A stretch of 35,121 bases of DNA, from positions 1-35,121 of the forward strand of contig JABDFN010000011.1 in the NCBI GenBank assembly GCA_013286485.1, in the 5' to 3' direction. Of the stretch, positions 10,268 to 19,272 are shown one piece after another. The position numbers and the translations under genes are program-made. Numbering within the stretch: position 1 is the stretch's first letter; the number at the start of each line of letters is the position of its first letter. The DNA is from Bacteroidota bacterium (GTDB lineage: Bacteria; Bacteroidota; Bacteroidia; Chitinophagales; Chitinophagaceae). A model generated the notes under the pieces. The model saw nothing but the letters and a program-made list of their open reading frames with translations. It made no database searches and was not told the DNA's origin.

Positions 10268-11075
10268 GGGGAATAAATGTTATAGTTAAATCATCCGGGT
10301 CTGCTATTCTTAAATATCCTGCATCTGGTTGGTATTCAGATTCTATGATGGATGGAGTAAGTATGCCGTAGTTTGCAGACGCACTTACAATTTCAGGTAT
10401 TATTACGCCGTCTACAGCTGCCAAGGCATTTAATAATCTATAGTTTATATACAAACCATTGAATGGAAGGTTTTCGAGAAATAAACTAATAGTATCTTGT
10501 ACAGGAGTATTACCGGTGCCATCCAATCGTTGACCGGTACTATCGAGCACGAGAGCATTATAATATATTTTCAGGTTCAGGATCAATCTGTCTGCGTTTG
10601 TAGAAGTAATATATAACCGCACACCTGCGTCTTTTATTAAAGATGCGTATGATGTAAATGCTGTCAGCTCTGAGGAACTGAGTGGCGCAAGATCTCCTGA
10701 AGTTGTTTTAGCTACTTTTATCCTGATACCTTTAAATATTTCGGTAGCTGCTGCGTAGGAAACGAGTTGTTTTGTCGTGTCAATTACTGCATATGTATCA
10801 GTATCGGGTATAAGCGCATCTCCGTATTGAAATTGTTTAGCCATATATACATACCATTGCAGTGTATGTGGCTTTTGAGTGATGATAATATTATTCACTT
10901 CGTTTATGTGCTGGTCAAACAACGTTTCTATTGTCCACTGGCAGAATGCTACAATGTATGTCCAAAGCCGCCATATGGCTACGTTGCTGGTACTGGTTAA
11001 TAAACTGCTCAGCGTTGCATCTGCATTCACCTGGTCGAGTAACGCTTGTTGTATTTGTGAAATTGTCCTTGCCAT
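10254..11075 (-). CDS. Baseplate J-like protein
   Basis: 273 aa; MARTISQIQQALLDQV..LWRLWTYIVAFCQWTIETLFDQH..LYINYRLLNALAAVDGVIIPEI, gpJ-like layout and position. Confidence 0.6.
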   Translation of the reverse strand: MARTISQIQQALLDQVNADATLSSLLTSTSNVAIWRLWTYIVAFCQWTIETLFDQHINEVNNIIITQKPHTLQWYVYMAKQFQYGDALIPDTDTYAVIDTTKQLVSYAAATEIFKGIRIKVAKTTSGDLAPLSSSELTAFTSYASLIKDAGVRLYITSTNADRLILNLKIYYNALVLDSTGQRLDGTGNTPVQDTISLFLENLPFNGLYINYRLLNALAAVDGVIIPEIVSASANYGILTPSIIESEYQPDAGYLRIADPDDLTITFIPHVPI

Positions 11076-11076
11076 T

Positions 11077-11352
11077 TTAACTTATTTTAAAGTCTACTTC
11101 TACTTTCCAATAACTGATGCCTATATATAGAGTAGGGTCGTTGCCTGTTGCAATTATAATTTTATTGTCTTGTAAATATTGTTGTTGCGAACTGTCTGTA
11201 GCTGCATCAGCGGGGATCAAATAATTGTCACCAATATGGGGAGTATCTGTAATGCTTTTATCATTTACTAAAAGAATATCAAATACAGATTCCACAGTTC
11301 CGGTTGCATTCATTGCTACATCCAGCATTGTCATATTAGGGGTAATAAGCAT
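11077..11352 (-). CDS. Small tail protein with LysM-like segment (gpX-like)
   Basis: 91 aa; TMLDVAMNATGTVESVFDILLVNDKSITDTPHIGDNYLIP resembles a LysM-type repeat; located between gp25-like and J-like genes. Confidence 0.45.
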   Translation of the reverse strand: MLITPNMTMLDVAMNATGTVESVFDILLVNDKSITDTPHIGDNYLIPADAATDSSQQQYLQDNKIIIATGNDPTLYIGISYWKVEVDFKIS

Positions 11353-11647
11353 CTACATTCAATTGTCCTGAGTTAGTAATTTCTATTTTATTTACTTTCA
11401 TACCATCACGATTAAATTCTTTACTTGTATCGCGTGATACTTCATTTAGACCCTCATCATCCAGGTATCCGAACACACCCACACATATTGTGGGGTTTTG
11501 TTTAAAGCTGCCTTTATCATTTAACAGCAACTGTCTTTGATGCTGTATAGTTGACTCAATTATTTGAAAATCTCCATTTAAGATTGTCAGATCGTCAGTA
11601 CCATCACCAAGTGTTACTAATGCAGCATCCATCATTTGTTTTGCCAT
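11336..11647 (-). CDS. gpW/gp25-like baseplate wedge protein
   Basis: 103 aa, DDLTILNGDFQIIESTIQHQRQLLLNDKGSFKQNPTICVGVFGYL; position before gpJ-like gene. Confidence 0.5.
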   Translation of the reverse strand: MAKQMMDAALVTLGDGTDDLTILNGDFQIIESTIQHQRQLLLNDKGSFKQNPTICVGVFGYLDDEGLNEVSRDTSKEFNRDGMKVNKIEITNSGQLNVDAYYP

Positions 11648-11651
11648 ATTG

Positions 11652-11870
11652 TTAACTTAAAGTATTTCCAAATGTTCCGGAAACAGCACCACTTGAATCA
11701 GCCAGGCCGGTTGTATAAGTTATTTGCAGTGTCTTCACCCATGTTTCCAGCGCTGCACCAATTTTATCAGCAAGGTCTTCTGCAGCCCCGGTTGGATCTG
11801 AATTGTTTGCCCGTTGATCCAGAAATGCCTGTTTTATTGATGCTTTTAATGTTGTTGTATCTAAAGCCAT
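11652..11870 (-). CDS. Small phage protein of unknown function
   Basis: 72-aa ORF tightly packed between baseplate genes. Confidence 0.5.
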   Translation of the reverse strand: MALDTTTLKASIKQAFLDQRANNSDPTGAAEDLADKIGAALETWVKTLQITYTTGLADSSGAVSGTFGNTLS

Positions 11871-11871
11871 T

Positions 11872-12378
11872 TTATATAGTTAAGAAATTGTCTAAGCGGG
11901 ATTTAATATTTGAAATGGTGGAGCTGTTTATTGGAGTTCCGCTAGGGCCGGTACTTGTAGAAACTGTAAGATTTAATATTGCCTGTAACAAATCATCCAT
12001 TATTTTACCCAGGCTTTCACTTCCATTTACTAATCCATATTTAGTTCCATCCATAGTAAATACCTGGCTGTCTATTGTAATTGAAGCTTTGGTGATATTA
12101 CTGGCTCTTACAAGTATGTATTCGCCGGGGCCATCCACAGAAGCTATAATGACATTGCTGCCCACTTCGGGGTAAAGTATACATCCATTGTTGTTTTCAC
12201 TCACAGCATTCAGACTTACGGTAACAGTTTCTGCATCTGTATCCTCGAATGAACTTGTTCGTGCTTCCATGGTAAGGTCTGATTCGTTCACGCTTATTAC
12301 AACAGCACTCATTATTTCAATATTTGCAGGTAACAGATCTCTTATCCCTGCCCGTATCTTTTTTATGTTTTTGCTCAT
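11872..12378 (-). CDS. Baseplate spike / gpV-like protein
   Basis: MEARTSSFEDTDAETVTVSLNAVSENNNGCILYPEVGSNVIIASVDGPGEYILVRAS: OB-fold-like region as in gpV-type spikes. Confidence 0.5.
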   Translation of the reverse strand: MSKNIKKIRAGIRDLLPANIEIMSAVVISVNESDLTMEARTSSFEDTDAETVTVSLNAVSENNNGCILYPEVGSNVIIASVDGPGEYILVRASNITKASITIDSQVFTMDGTKYGLVNGSESLGKIMDDLLQAILNLTVSTSTGPSGTPINSSTISNIKSRLDNFLTI

Positions 12379-12391
12379 ACTTGTGACCGTA

Positions 12392-13444
12392 TTAATTATT
12401 AAACATTTTCCCTATCTCGAAAGTACGGCGTGCGCCATTTGTTCCAAATGACACCTCTGTTGATTCTACCAGGTATATCCCATCTCTTTGCGGGTATCTT
12501 TTATCTTTAATTAATGCACTATAGCCTGGCAAAGTATAGGGTTGTAAAAAGCCCGATATAGTTCCCTCATAACCATTATAGTTTTCCTGAAGCTGTTTTT
12601 CAACAGCCAGCTTTTTCAAAGAGGCTTCATTGGCTACTTGTGTCAGCAACTTTTTATATTGTTTTTGTGAGATAACACTTGTGTATATACCCGAGACTGT
12701 TTGCCCTGTTGATAAACGTTTTTTATACAATACGGCAAGTCTATTATCATCCAGCGTTCGTTGTTTTAAAGTGTTTTCCTTAAGTGTATTATACCCCAAT
12801 TTTAATTGAACACTATTGCTACCGAGTATACTGTTGTTATTAGTCATATCTGTATATGGTAATCCACACCATAATTCATTCGGGTTTATAAAAAATATAG
12901 TCAGTACATGATCTGTAGCCCTGTGAATGTATTCGATGATCTCGGCGCCGGTAAATGATGATAACTGCACATTGCAAAGTGTAATATCGGCTATGCAAGT
13001 GAGTTTGATTTGAGGAGATGTGTTGCCTATATTAGGTAAACCGCTAATTGCCAGTTTTAACAGGTCTTCAACAGAGATGCTTTTCCAACTACCCGATATT
13101 TTATTTTTTTTGAGCAACCAACTATACCCTTCGCATTCAATTTCTAAAGGCATATTCAAATTACGGCGCCTTATAAAACCACGAAACTCTTCCTGCATAG
13201 TTTTATTATAACCCAAACTTATTGTTACAGGGTCTCCATCATTCCAAATAGTGCTTGTTGTCAACTCTATTGGCTCTAATTTGTTTTTGTACTTTACCGT
13301 AGATACAGAAGGCAATGATATCATAGCGGTGTCCACAAAACTGTGTATACTGCGTTTTATGTAAATACTATGTACACCACTAAATCTAAATTGGTTAGTA
13401 CCTGGAATACCTATTGTAATATCGCTGTTTAAAATAAAGGGCAT
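12392..13444 (-). CDS. Baseplate hub / gpD-like late protein
   Basis: 350 aa; position upstream of the spike gene; FRGFIRRRNLNMPLEIECEGYSWLLKK..LLKLAISGLPNIG resembles hub proteins. Confidence 0.5.
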   Translation of the reverse strand: MPFILNSDITIGIPGTNQFRFSGVHSIYIKRSIHSFVDTAMISLPSVSTVKYKNKLEPIELTTSTIWNDGDPVTISLGYNKTMQEEFRGFIRRRNLNMPLEIECEGYSWLLKKNKISGSWKSISVEDLLKLAISGLPNIGNTSPQIKLTCIADITLCNVQLSSFTGAEIIEYIHRATDHVLTIFFINPNELWCGLPYTDMTNNNSILGSNSVQLKLGYNTLKENTLKQRTLDDNRLAVLYKKRLSTGQTVSGIYTSVISQKQYKKLLTQVANEASLKKLAVEKQLQENYNGYEGTISGFLQPYTLPGYSALIKDKRYPQRDGIYLVESTEVSFGTNGARRTFEIGKMFNN

Positions 13445-13446
13445 AC

Positions 13447-14040
13447 TTATATCTCATTTAAATTGAAATCCTCATCACTTACCAATTCCATTATATAGGG
13501 GCATAATTTTATATCTCCCTTTGCTTCGGGGAACAGGAGCGATTTTATTACCACCTTATCGTTTGCACTTCTTTCTTCGCTTAACAGAAAAATATCAGTC
13601 AGCGGACAGATTATTTTTAAAGGCTGTAGATTTTTATAGAGATCATGTAATTGTATTATGCCATCTTCTGGCCAGGAATTGTTTTGTCCTACGAGAAAAC
13701 CACGAATTTTTATTTCATAGTCCTGTAGTCTTATCACTTCTTTTACGGTGCCATTCCTTTCAGTAAGGGCTGTGGAAATGATTGTTTTGGCACAGTTGAT
13801 TGTAATAACGGGGTATGAAAGAGGAATATAATCTGTTGTTCCGTCCGACTGTAAAAATACAGGCATAAAATAAGCCCTGCCAAAAGCATCATCCCAATAT
13901 AATGGCCATCCGTTTTTTGATTTGGACGCTGTTTCAGAAAGCTTGTCCAAACGCTTATCTACAGAAGAGAATTTGTATTGCTGAGGTGTAATACCAAATT
14001 GTTTTTGAAACAGGTCTATTATGCTGAATGAAATTTCCAA
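13447..14040 (-). CDS. Phage tail protein, DUF6046-like
   Basis: GWPLYWDDAFGRAYFMPVFLQSDG..YPVITINCAKTIISTALTERNGTVKEVIRLQDYEIKIRGFLVG, common between tape measure and hub in Bacteroidota phages. Confidence 0.6.
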   Translation of the reverse strand: MEISFSIIDLFQKQFGITPQQYKFSSVDKRLDKLSETASKSKNGWPLYWDDAFGRAYFMPVFLQSDGTTDYIPLSYPVITINCAKTIISTALTERNGTVKEVIRLQDYEIKIRGFLVGQNNSWPEDGIIQLHDLYKNLQPLKIICPLTDIFLLSEERSANDKVVIKSLLFPEAKGDIKLCPYIMELVSDEDFNLNEI

Positions 14041-14095
14041 TTTTGAAATATTTGTATTTGTTATTATTTTGCCCTACTTAAATCCCAGTTGTCCG

Positions 14096-14479
14096 ATGAA
14101 ATATTTAATTATTGCAGTATTTTTTTTCATTGCTGCTTGTCAAATGCCAAAACCAAGAAGTGCTACTTATAATCTGGCAAATAAGGCAATAGATTCTGTG
14201 ATTGTGCAAAACAGGCTGCTTGATTCAGTCATGAAATTGAATTGGGATGCGGTAGATATAAGAAGTATTTATCTGACGGCTGTTATAAACCGGTATGTAT
14301 TTGCAAATATTTTTCAGAAAAAGCGGCTTGAGATTGAGGATACTAATGAATACAATACACTTACAAGACGTTATAATGACCGCATTAAAACTCCTCCCAG
14401 TGATTTTTATCCTTATCCGGATATGGACCCTGCTAAAAGAGATGCTATTTTTTTAAAAACCGGATTAGACACTAAATAA
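14096..14479 (+). CDS. Lipoprotein (cargo gene opposite to the tail operon)
   Basis: Start at ATG 14096 gives MKYLIIAVFFFIAACQMPKP, a lipobox; the ORF-track start at 14021 overlaps the 5' end of the opposite gene. Confidence 0.7.
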   Translation: MKYLIIAVFFFIAACQMPKPRSATYNLANKAIDSVIVQNRLLDSVMKLNWDAVDIRSIYLTAVINRYVFANIFQKKRLEIEDTNEYNTLTRRYNDRIKTPPSDFYPYPDMDPAKRDAIFLKTGLDTK

Positions 14480-14491
14480 ATTTTTGTTTTT

Positions 14492-14914
14492 ATGAAACAT
14501 ATACTTTCAGTAACTATTTTATTATTCTTGATTATATCTTGTGTTCAGCAACAACCGGTTAGCGGACCTTATGCTGAAGATATTGCCAACACTACTATTG
14601 ACTCACTGGTTGTGGAAAACGACCGTTATACCAGATACCGTAATCCTACTACCCAGGAAGAACAATATCTTTCTTATCAAGCAGAGCTCAACAGATACAC
14701 TTATGCAAAGACATATGAGATGACAGTAAATGATATAAAGGATGAAAAAAAGAAAATGGAGGTCATAAAAAAATATGATAAAGAAGTTGAAGGGATTCCA
14801 AGCAACAAATTTTTCCCCAGCGATTTGATGGCACCTGCTTTGTATGCTATTTTCCCTGATCTTGTTAATTCACCTGATGCGCCCACACCAATGAAAACTC
14901 CGGTTGGTAATTAA
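14492..14914 (+). CDS. Lipoprotein, tandem paralogue of the preceding gene
   Basis: MKHILSVTILLFLIISCVQQQP lipobox; shared pattern DIANTTIDSLVVEN / NLANKAIDSVIVQN and a similar C-terminal layout. Confidence 0.7.
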   Translation: MKHILSVTILLFLIISCVQQQPVSGPYAEDIANTTIDSLVVENDRYTRYRNPTTQEEQYLSYQAELNRYTYAKTYEMTVNDIKDEKKKMEVIKKYDKEVEGIPSNKFFPSDLMAPALYAIFPDLVNSPDAPTPMKTPVGN

Positions 14915-14933
14915 GTATACTCATTGCTTTATG

Positions 14934-16049
14934 TTAATGAGCTGCAAAAATTTCATGTAATGCCCGCTCAACTTCTTGCTTTATAACAGGGTAGCTTTCT
15001 TTCATTCCCTTAACATGAATGTCAAAATGCTCGATGAGTGATTTGTTCATATTGATAATGATGGAACCACCACCTCGAGGGCCTGCATACCTGACATGCA
15101 ACAAATGATCAGCTACCGCATCATCCTCTCGTTTCTTCCTTTCTTCTTTGCTGACAGGTGTTGCGCTAATTGTTAAAGGTGCATAATAGAAACTTTTTTG
15201 ACCGGCATATCGATGTTCGTTTATAGGCACATTGCTGATTGGAATTTGATGATCTTGTCCAATAATATTATCAGAACCAAAGTCTGCATGCTTTTTTGCA
15301 TTTTCAACACCTGTCAAAACCTCTTGTTGCGATGACACATATTCATATGGTTCTCCTGTTGAAGGCTTTGCAATTTCTTTTTTTCCTGCAAAGTGCGAAT
15401 ATAATGCAGCCCCACCCGTTAGTACAGCGCCGGCTATGAGAGGAAACAGACCTACGCCGGTTTCAGATGTAGCAATGCCAACCCCAATTAATTCTTCACC
15501 AAATGTTGACACTAATGATAGAATGCCACTTTCTTCCATAATAGCAAGACCGGAATCCACCACATAATTTGTTGCCTCTGTTATTACATTTTTCCCGAAG
15601 ATTTTTACGAGCCTTTTTGCCAAATTGCCTCCTTTATAATCAAATGCAAAGTCTGTAACAGTATTCAAACCAACTTTTATAGCTGAATTCAAGAGATCAT
15701 TTCCCGGGTTATTTTGCCCAGGTTGCTGAGAAGTAGCTACATATGGGATGTATGGCAAGCCGGAAGGATATGGTATACTCACCTGCAAGCTTTGAAGCTT
15801 GTTTGATAATTCATCAACATGCTTTTCTGCATTTATTATTTCAGAAATGTCGAGGTGAACATGATAGGCGTTTGACAATATGGAAGAATTGTTAACCTCA
15901 TCCTCTGCGTGGGTAGCAATATTTAAAAGCAGATCACATTCGTTTTGCATTAACTCATTGAATGTTTGCAAAGTTTGCTCTATAGAAGTAATTAATTCCA
16001 TCCAGGAATCTTTGCTTACCAGGTCAATATATGTTGCTATCTCTTCCAC
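14934..16049 (-). CDS. Short tail tape-measure-like protein (GTG start)
   Basis: 371 aa between tail chaperone and DUF6046-like gene; hydrophobic centre (VGLFPLIAGAVLTGGAALY) and a C-terminal segment like Bacteroidota phage tape measures. Confidence 0.55.
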   Translation of the reverse strand: MEEIATYIDLVSKDSWMELITSIEQTLQTFNELMQNECDLLLNIATHAEDEVNNSSILSNAYHVHLDISEIINAEKHVDELSNKLQSLQVSIPYPSGLPYIPYVATSQQPGQNNPGNDLLNSAIKVGLNTVTDFAFDYKGGNLAKRLVKIFGKNVITEATNYVVDSGLAIMEESGILSLVSTFGEELIGVGIATSETGVGLFPLIAGAVLTGGAALYSHFAGKKEIAKPSTGEPYEYVSSQQEVLTGVENAKKHADFGSDNIIGQDHQIPISNVPINEHRYAGQKSFYYAPLTISATPVSKEERKKREDDAVADHLLHVRYAGPRGGGSIIINMNKSLIEHFDIHVKGMKESYPVIKQEVERALHEIFAAH

Positions 16050-16054
16050 CTTTC

Positions 16055-16216
16055 TTATTTTGTTTGTTGTTTGTGTATGTATGCCAGGTGCGCTAGTTTT
16101 TGCGCAAATGCTTTGTCTGAAAGTTTATTGTGCTCTAATCCCGGCAGGTAATACTCTAAAATGGTTTCCAGGTATCCGAGGAAGTCGTGCTCCGGGCCTC
16201 CACACGCTTCCTCTAT
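16055..16216 (-). CDS. -1 frame extension of the tail assembly chaperone (GT-like part), no ATG/GTG/TTG start
   Basis: Read by hand: IEEACGGPEHDFLGYLETILEYYLPGLEHNKLSDKAFAQKLAHLAYIHKQQTK*, ending at 16055 just before the tape measure start; absent from the ORF track. Confidence 0.65.
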   Translation of the reverse strand: MEEACGGPEHDFLGYLETILEYYLPGLEHNKLSDKAFAQKLAHLAYIHKQQTK

Positions 16217-16527
16217 AAGTTTACCAGTTTAGCTTTTTTGCCATCCATTTTACTGCGTATCTGCTGCACTAACCCGAAGAATTTCTGATCATCATTTATA
16301 ACTTCTTCGCTGCCACCTAAAAAGGTAAGTCTTGCCAGCTCTTCATACATATCTAATGCTAAGCCTGATGATGCTTTACTGAGGGCGCAATTCATTTCAT
16401 TCCGGTTAGGGTTTTTAAAATAGCCTACGTGCCCGTCTACCTCTATGGCATAGATACCTTGTTTGTATTGCTGTTTCCAGGTATTTACCTGTTCGTCAGT
16501 TTGCTGTCCTGTTAATTGCTGTTCCAT
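16213..16527 (-). CDS. Tail assembly chaperone (G-like product)
   Basis: 104 aa between tube and tape measure genes; followed by an overlapping -1 frame extension. Confidence 0.65.
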   Translation of the reverse strand: MEQQLTGQQTDEQVNTWKQQYKQGIYAIEVDGHVGYFKNPNRNEMNCALSKASSGLALDMYEELARLTFLGGSEEVINDDQKFFGLVQQIRSKMDGKKAKLVNL

Positions 16528-16958
16528 TATATAGTTACTATGGGGTTAAGTCTTAAGAAGATAATCGGGAGTTTTATTTCCATATGTTTGGCGCCTTGCT
16601 CCCAGCCTTGTTCAAATTCTTTTACCTGCACGCCAACCAGCAAGTCAGTTTTTAAAGCGCGGTTTGATTTTGCTTTATAGGTTATTACTATGTCAAACTC
16701 CAGGTCCAGCACATCCTGCCCAAGGGCTGCCACAGCTGCTGTGTTTATATCATCGAGTGCACCTTTTAAAAGGCTTATTTCACCTTCGTAAGAGCGGTTG
16801 CCACTTTGTATAGCTACCGGTTGGTCGCCTGCTGCGTACAGCTCTTCCTTATCTTTTTTTGCTTTGTATCTGATTCCGCGAATTTTTGTTACCGGCGCAC
16901 CTGCTATCAGCACCTGCATGTCTGCCCATTCGCATTCTTTACTATTGAAAAAGTCCAT
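16527..16958 (-). CDS. Phage tail tube protein
   Basis: 143 aa; MQVLIAGAPVTKIRGIRYKAKKDKEELYAAGDQPVAIQSGNRSYEGEISLLKGALDDI; directly after the sheath gene. Confidence 0.75.
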   Translation of the reverse strand: MDFFNSKECEWADMQVLIAGAPVTKIRGIRYKAKKDKEELYAAGDQPVAIQSGNRSYEGEISLLKGALDDINTAAVAALGQDVLDLEFDIVITYKAKSNRALKTDLLVGVQVKEFEQGWEQGAKHMEIKLPIIFLRLNPIVTI

Positions 16959-17052
16959 GATTTATTTACCCTCCTTCTCCCTAAAGGGAGTGTCTTTATT
17001 TATTAGTTTATTGTTTGTTATTTATTCCTCATTTCCCTTTAGGGGTCAGGGG

Positions 17053-18219
17053 TTATGCTGCAGGGTCGCTGAATCCAAGTGTTATACTGATGGTGCTGCT
17101 ATAGCCAACAGGCACAATTTTCAGTACTACATTTACTATATTGGTAGCCAGTACATTCTGCGAGGGGTCTACATAACAAAGCACATTGCTTATTTCGTTA
17201 TTGGCTTTCATGATGAGGCTTAGCTGGTTGATAATTTGCTGCTCCATGAATTTGCAATAGCCTGCATCCAGCGTGCCATCTGCATTAACAAGCACCTCGT
17301 TATCTATTTCTTCCACATAAGTTGCGTAGGCAATTATCTGTGCTTTATCTATTACCCTGCCGCGGGCTACAAAGCAATAATCATCTGTAGTAGCGGTGCA
17401 GGTTGGGTCGCCGGTAAAATAATAACCCGTTTTATTGGCAAATGTGCGCACAGATATATACCCACGATCGTGAATGGTAGATGTTGTAGTATACTGAGCT
17501 GCATCTGTAGCAACAATATATGCCGCAGGCGTGCTGAGCGGACCCGTTTTTACACGGCTTACTTTTCTTTGCACCGGAATAGCAGAAAGCCTGCCTAATA
17601 GTAAACCAATAGCCGCACGGTTAGTAGACGCAACTGTATCGCCTATTAATATGGCCACACGATTTTGGCTTGCAGTTGTTTGATCAGTAAGTGCGGTGGC
17701 TGTGCCACTATAATTTTCACCTGCAATAATTGCTCTAAAAGGCCATTGCTTGTTGAAATATGTGGTAGCCAGTGTTTGCATATTGGTTTTGGCAGTAGCT
17801 ACTTTTGAATTGATGCCGTTTGTAATGGTTGGTGTATAAGCGCCCGGGTCGTCCATGATGCCCAGTATGCGTATTGCACCGGCTGCGAAATCGAGCAGCT
17901 TAGTGGCGCCATTAGCATTGGTTTGATCTGCCATTGCGTCTACTGTTACTGTATTGGCAGTTAATAACAAATACAGTGTAGCGCCATTTCCGGCTTCGTT
18001 GAAAAATTCTGTTATCTCTTTGTAAGCAATGGGGTTATTTGTTTGCGTTAATCCTTTGCTTTGCGCATCGCTCAGGCTGATAACCGTAAGTGGTGTTCCC
18101 TGCACAATGGTTCCTTCGCTTACACCTACCAGCACCATACCGCAAACACCATCTGCAGTTTGTAGTGTTTGCCCCAGTGTACCGTTGGCGAGTGTGATAT
18201 TTACATTTGGTAATGACAT
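17053..18219 (-). CDS. Contractile tail sheath protein (DUF2586-like)
   Basis: 388 aa; MSLPNVNITLANGTLGQTLQTADGVCGMVLVG..YFTGDPTCTATTDDYCFVARGRVIDKAQIIAYATYVEEIDNEVLVNADGTL. Confidence 0.82.
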   Translation of the reverse strand: MSLPNVNITLANGTLGQTLQTADGVCGMVLVGVSEGTIVQGTPLTVISLSDAQSKGLTQTNNPIAYKEITEFFNEAGNGATLYLLLTANTVTVDAMADQTNANGATKLLDFAAGAIRILGIMDDPGAYTPTITNGINSKVATAKTNMQTLATTYFNKQWPFRAIIAGENYSGTATALTDQTTASQNRVAILIGDTVASTNRAAIGLLLGRLSAIPVQRKVSRVKTGPLSTPAAYIVATDAAQYTTTSTIHDRGYISVRTFANKTGYYFTGDPTCTATTDDYCFVARGRVIDKAQIIAYATYVEEIDNEVLVNADGTLDAGYCKFMEQQIINQLSLIMKANNEISNVLCYVDPSQNVLATNIVNVVLKIVPVGYSSTISITLGFSDPAA

Positions 18220-18240
18220 TGTTATTTACAATTTTTTGTT

Positions 18241-18768
18241 TTAGTATTTTATAAAGCCCAGTATTAGCTTATCATTCAGGCTGCGTTTGTGGCGAACTAC
18301 TTCATATCCTTCACGGCTGCCGTTTGTATTACTGTTGCCTTCTATGGTATGTAAAATGCTGCCTTCAATTTTTTCGATGATACCGGTGTGCCCTGCGCCA
18401 TGGCCATAATTCATAATGAACTGGTCTCCGGGTTTTAATAAGGCAGGTTGAGCCCAAGCTTCGCTGCGGGTGATACGCTGTTTTGCATCTGTTTTGTTCC
18501 AACAGTTTAGCGCACCTCCTGTTTTTATTACCGGGTCATCTTCCTGCAATTGTATAGCGGCTTGTTGGTAGCACCAGTACACAAATGCCTGGCACCAGGC
18601 ATAACCGGGTACTAATCCTACTGACGCGAGGTATACATTTACCATGGGGCCGTTATTACTGCCTTTGGGCTCTTCGCACTGCCCCAACTGACCCTGCGCT
18701 GTTTGCAGGGCCAGTGTTGCGAGCGACATAGTGCGGACAATTTCATTCTGTGGGTTTACAGGGGCCAT
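18241..18768 (-). CDS. CHAP-domain peptidoglycan hydrolase (endolysin candidate)
   Basis: YAWCQAFVYWCYQQAAI with later GDQFIMNYGHGAGHTGIIEKIEGSILHTIEGNSN: CHAP Cys/His pattern. Confidence 0.8.
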   Translation of the reverse strand: MAPVNPQNEIVRTMSLATLALQTAQGQLGQCEEPKGSNNGPMVNVYLASVGLVPGYAWCQAFVYWCYQQAAIQLQEDDPVIKTGGALNCWNKTDAKQRITRSEAWAQPALLKPGDQFIMNYGHGAGHTGIIEKIEGSILHTIEGNSNTNGSREGYEVVRHKRSLNDKLILGFIKY

Positions 18769-18827
18769 TGTACTATGTGATATTATTTATGATCGAAAAG
18801 AAATAGAATGATAATTGCCGCATGGCG

Positions 18828-19256
18828 TTATTTTGATGTAACATATTTTGCTTGTGTGTACAGATCGTAGAGCGCTTGCTTCAATCTTTGGCCATCCAAT
18901 TCTGCGGCGAGCAGGCTGGCGAGCTTTTGCAGAATAGCATCCTGCAATTGCGGGTCGCGCTGCTGTATTTGTGTTATAAAACATTTTAGCTTTTCTTCGG
19001 CGCTTGTGCATTGTTTGCAGTTATCGGCTATGGTCAATACTTCTACCACTTTAATAATGGCATTGAGCAATTGCGCGCGGATGGTATCATCCAGGTTACC
19101 CGGGATAATAGCTGTGATGATATCTGCTGCCGGCGAAGCGAGTGCGTTTTTAATAGCTGTGGTTACTTTAAGCGCAGTGTCTATATGCGCATTTACGTAT
19201 TGATCGAATTGTTTGAGCGCGATCTTTATTTTGCTGCCTGATGTGGGACAAAACAT
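18828..19256 (-). CDS. Phage-associated hypothetical protein
   Basis: 142-aa helical ORF between the holin-like and CHAP genes, same strand. Confidence 0.55.
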   Translation of the reverse strand: MFCPTSGSKIKIALKQFDQYVNAHIDTALKVTTAIKNALASPAADIITAIIPGNLDDTIRAQLLNAIIKVVEVLTIADNCKQCTSAEEKLKCFITQIQQRDPQLQDAILQKLASLLAAELDGQRLKQALYDLYTQAKYVTSK

Positions 19257-19272
19257 ATGTAGGGTTTTTGGT

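Noticed and set aside
11636-12175. 179-aa + strand ORF across baseplate genes
   Set aside because: Antisense shadow of three well-packed - strand phage genes; low-complexity hydrophobic translation.
15880-16218. 112-aa + strand ORF
   Set aside because: Antisense to the tape measure and the chaperone -1 extension, which have clear protein character.
16798-17223. 141-aa + strand ORF across tube and sheath
   Set aside because: Antisense to recognisable sheath/tube genes and spans the intergenic repeat.
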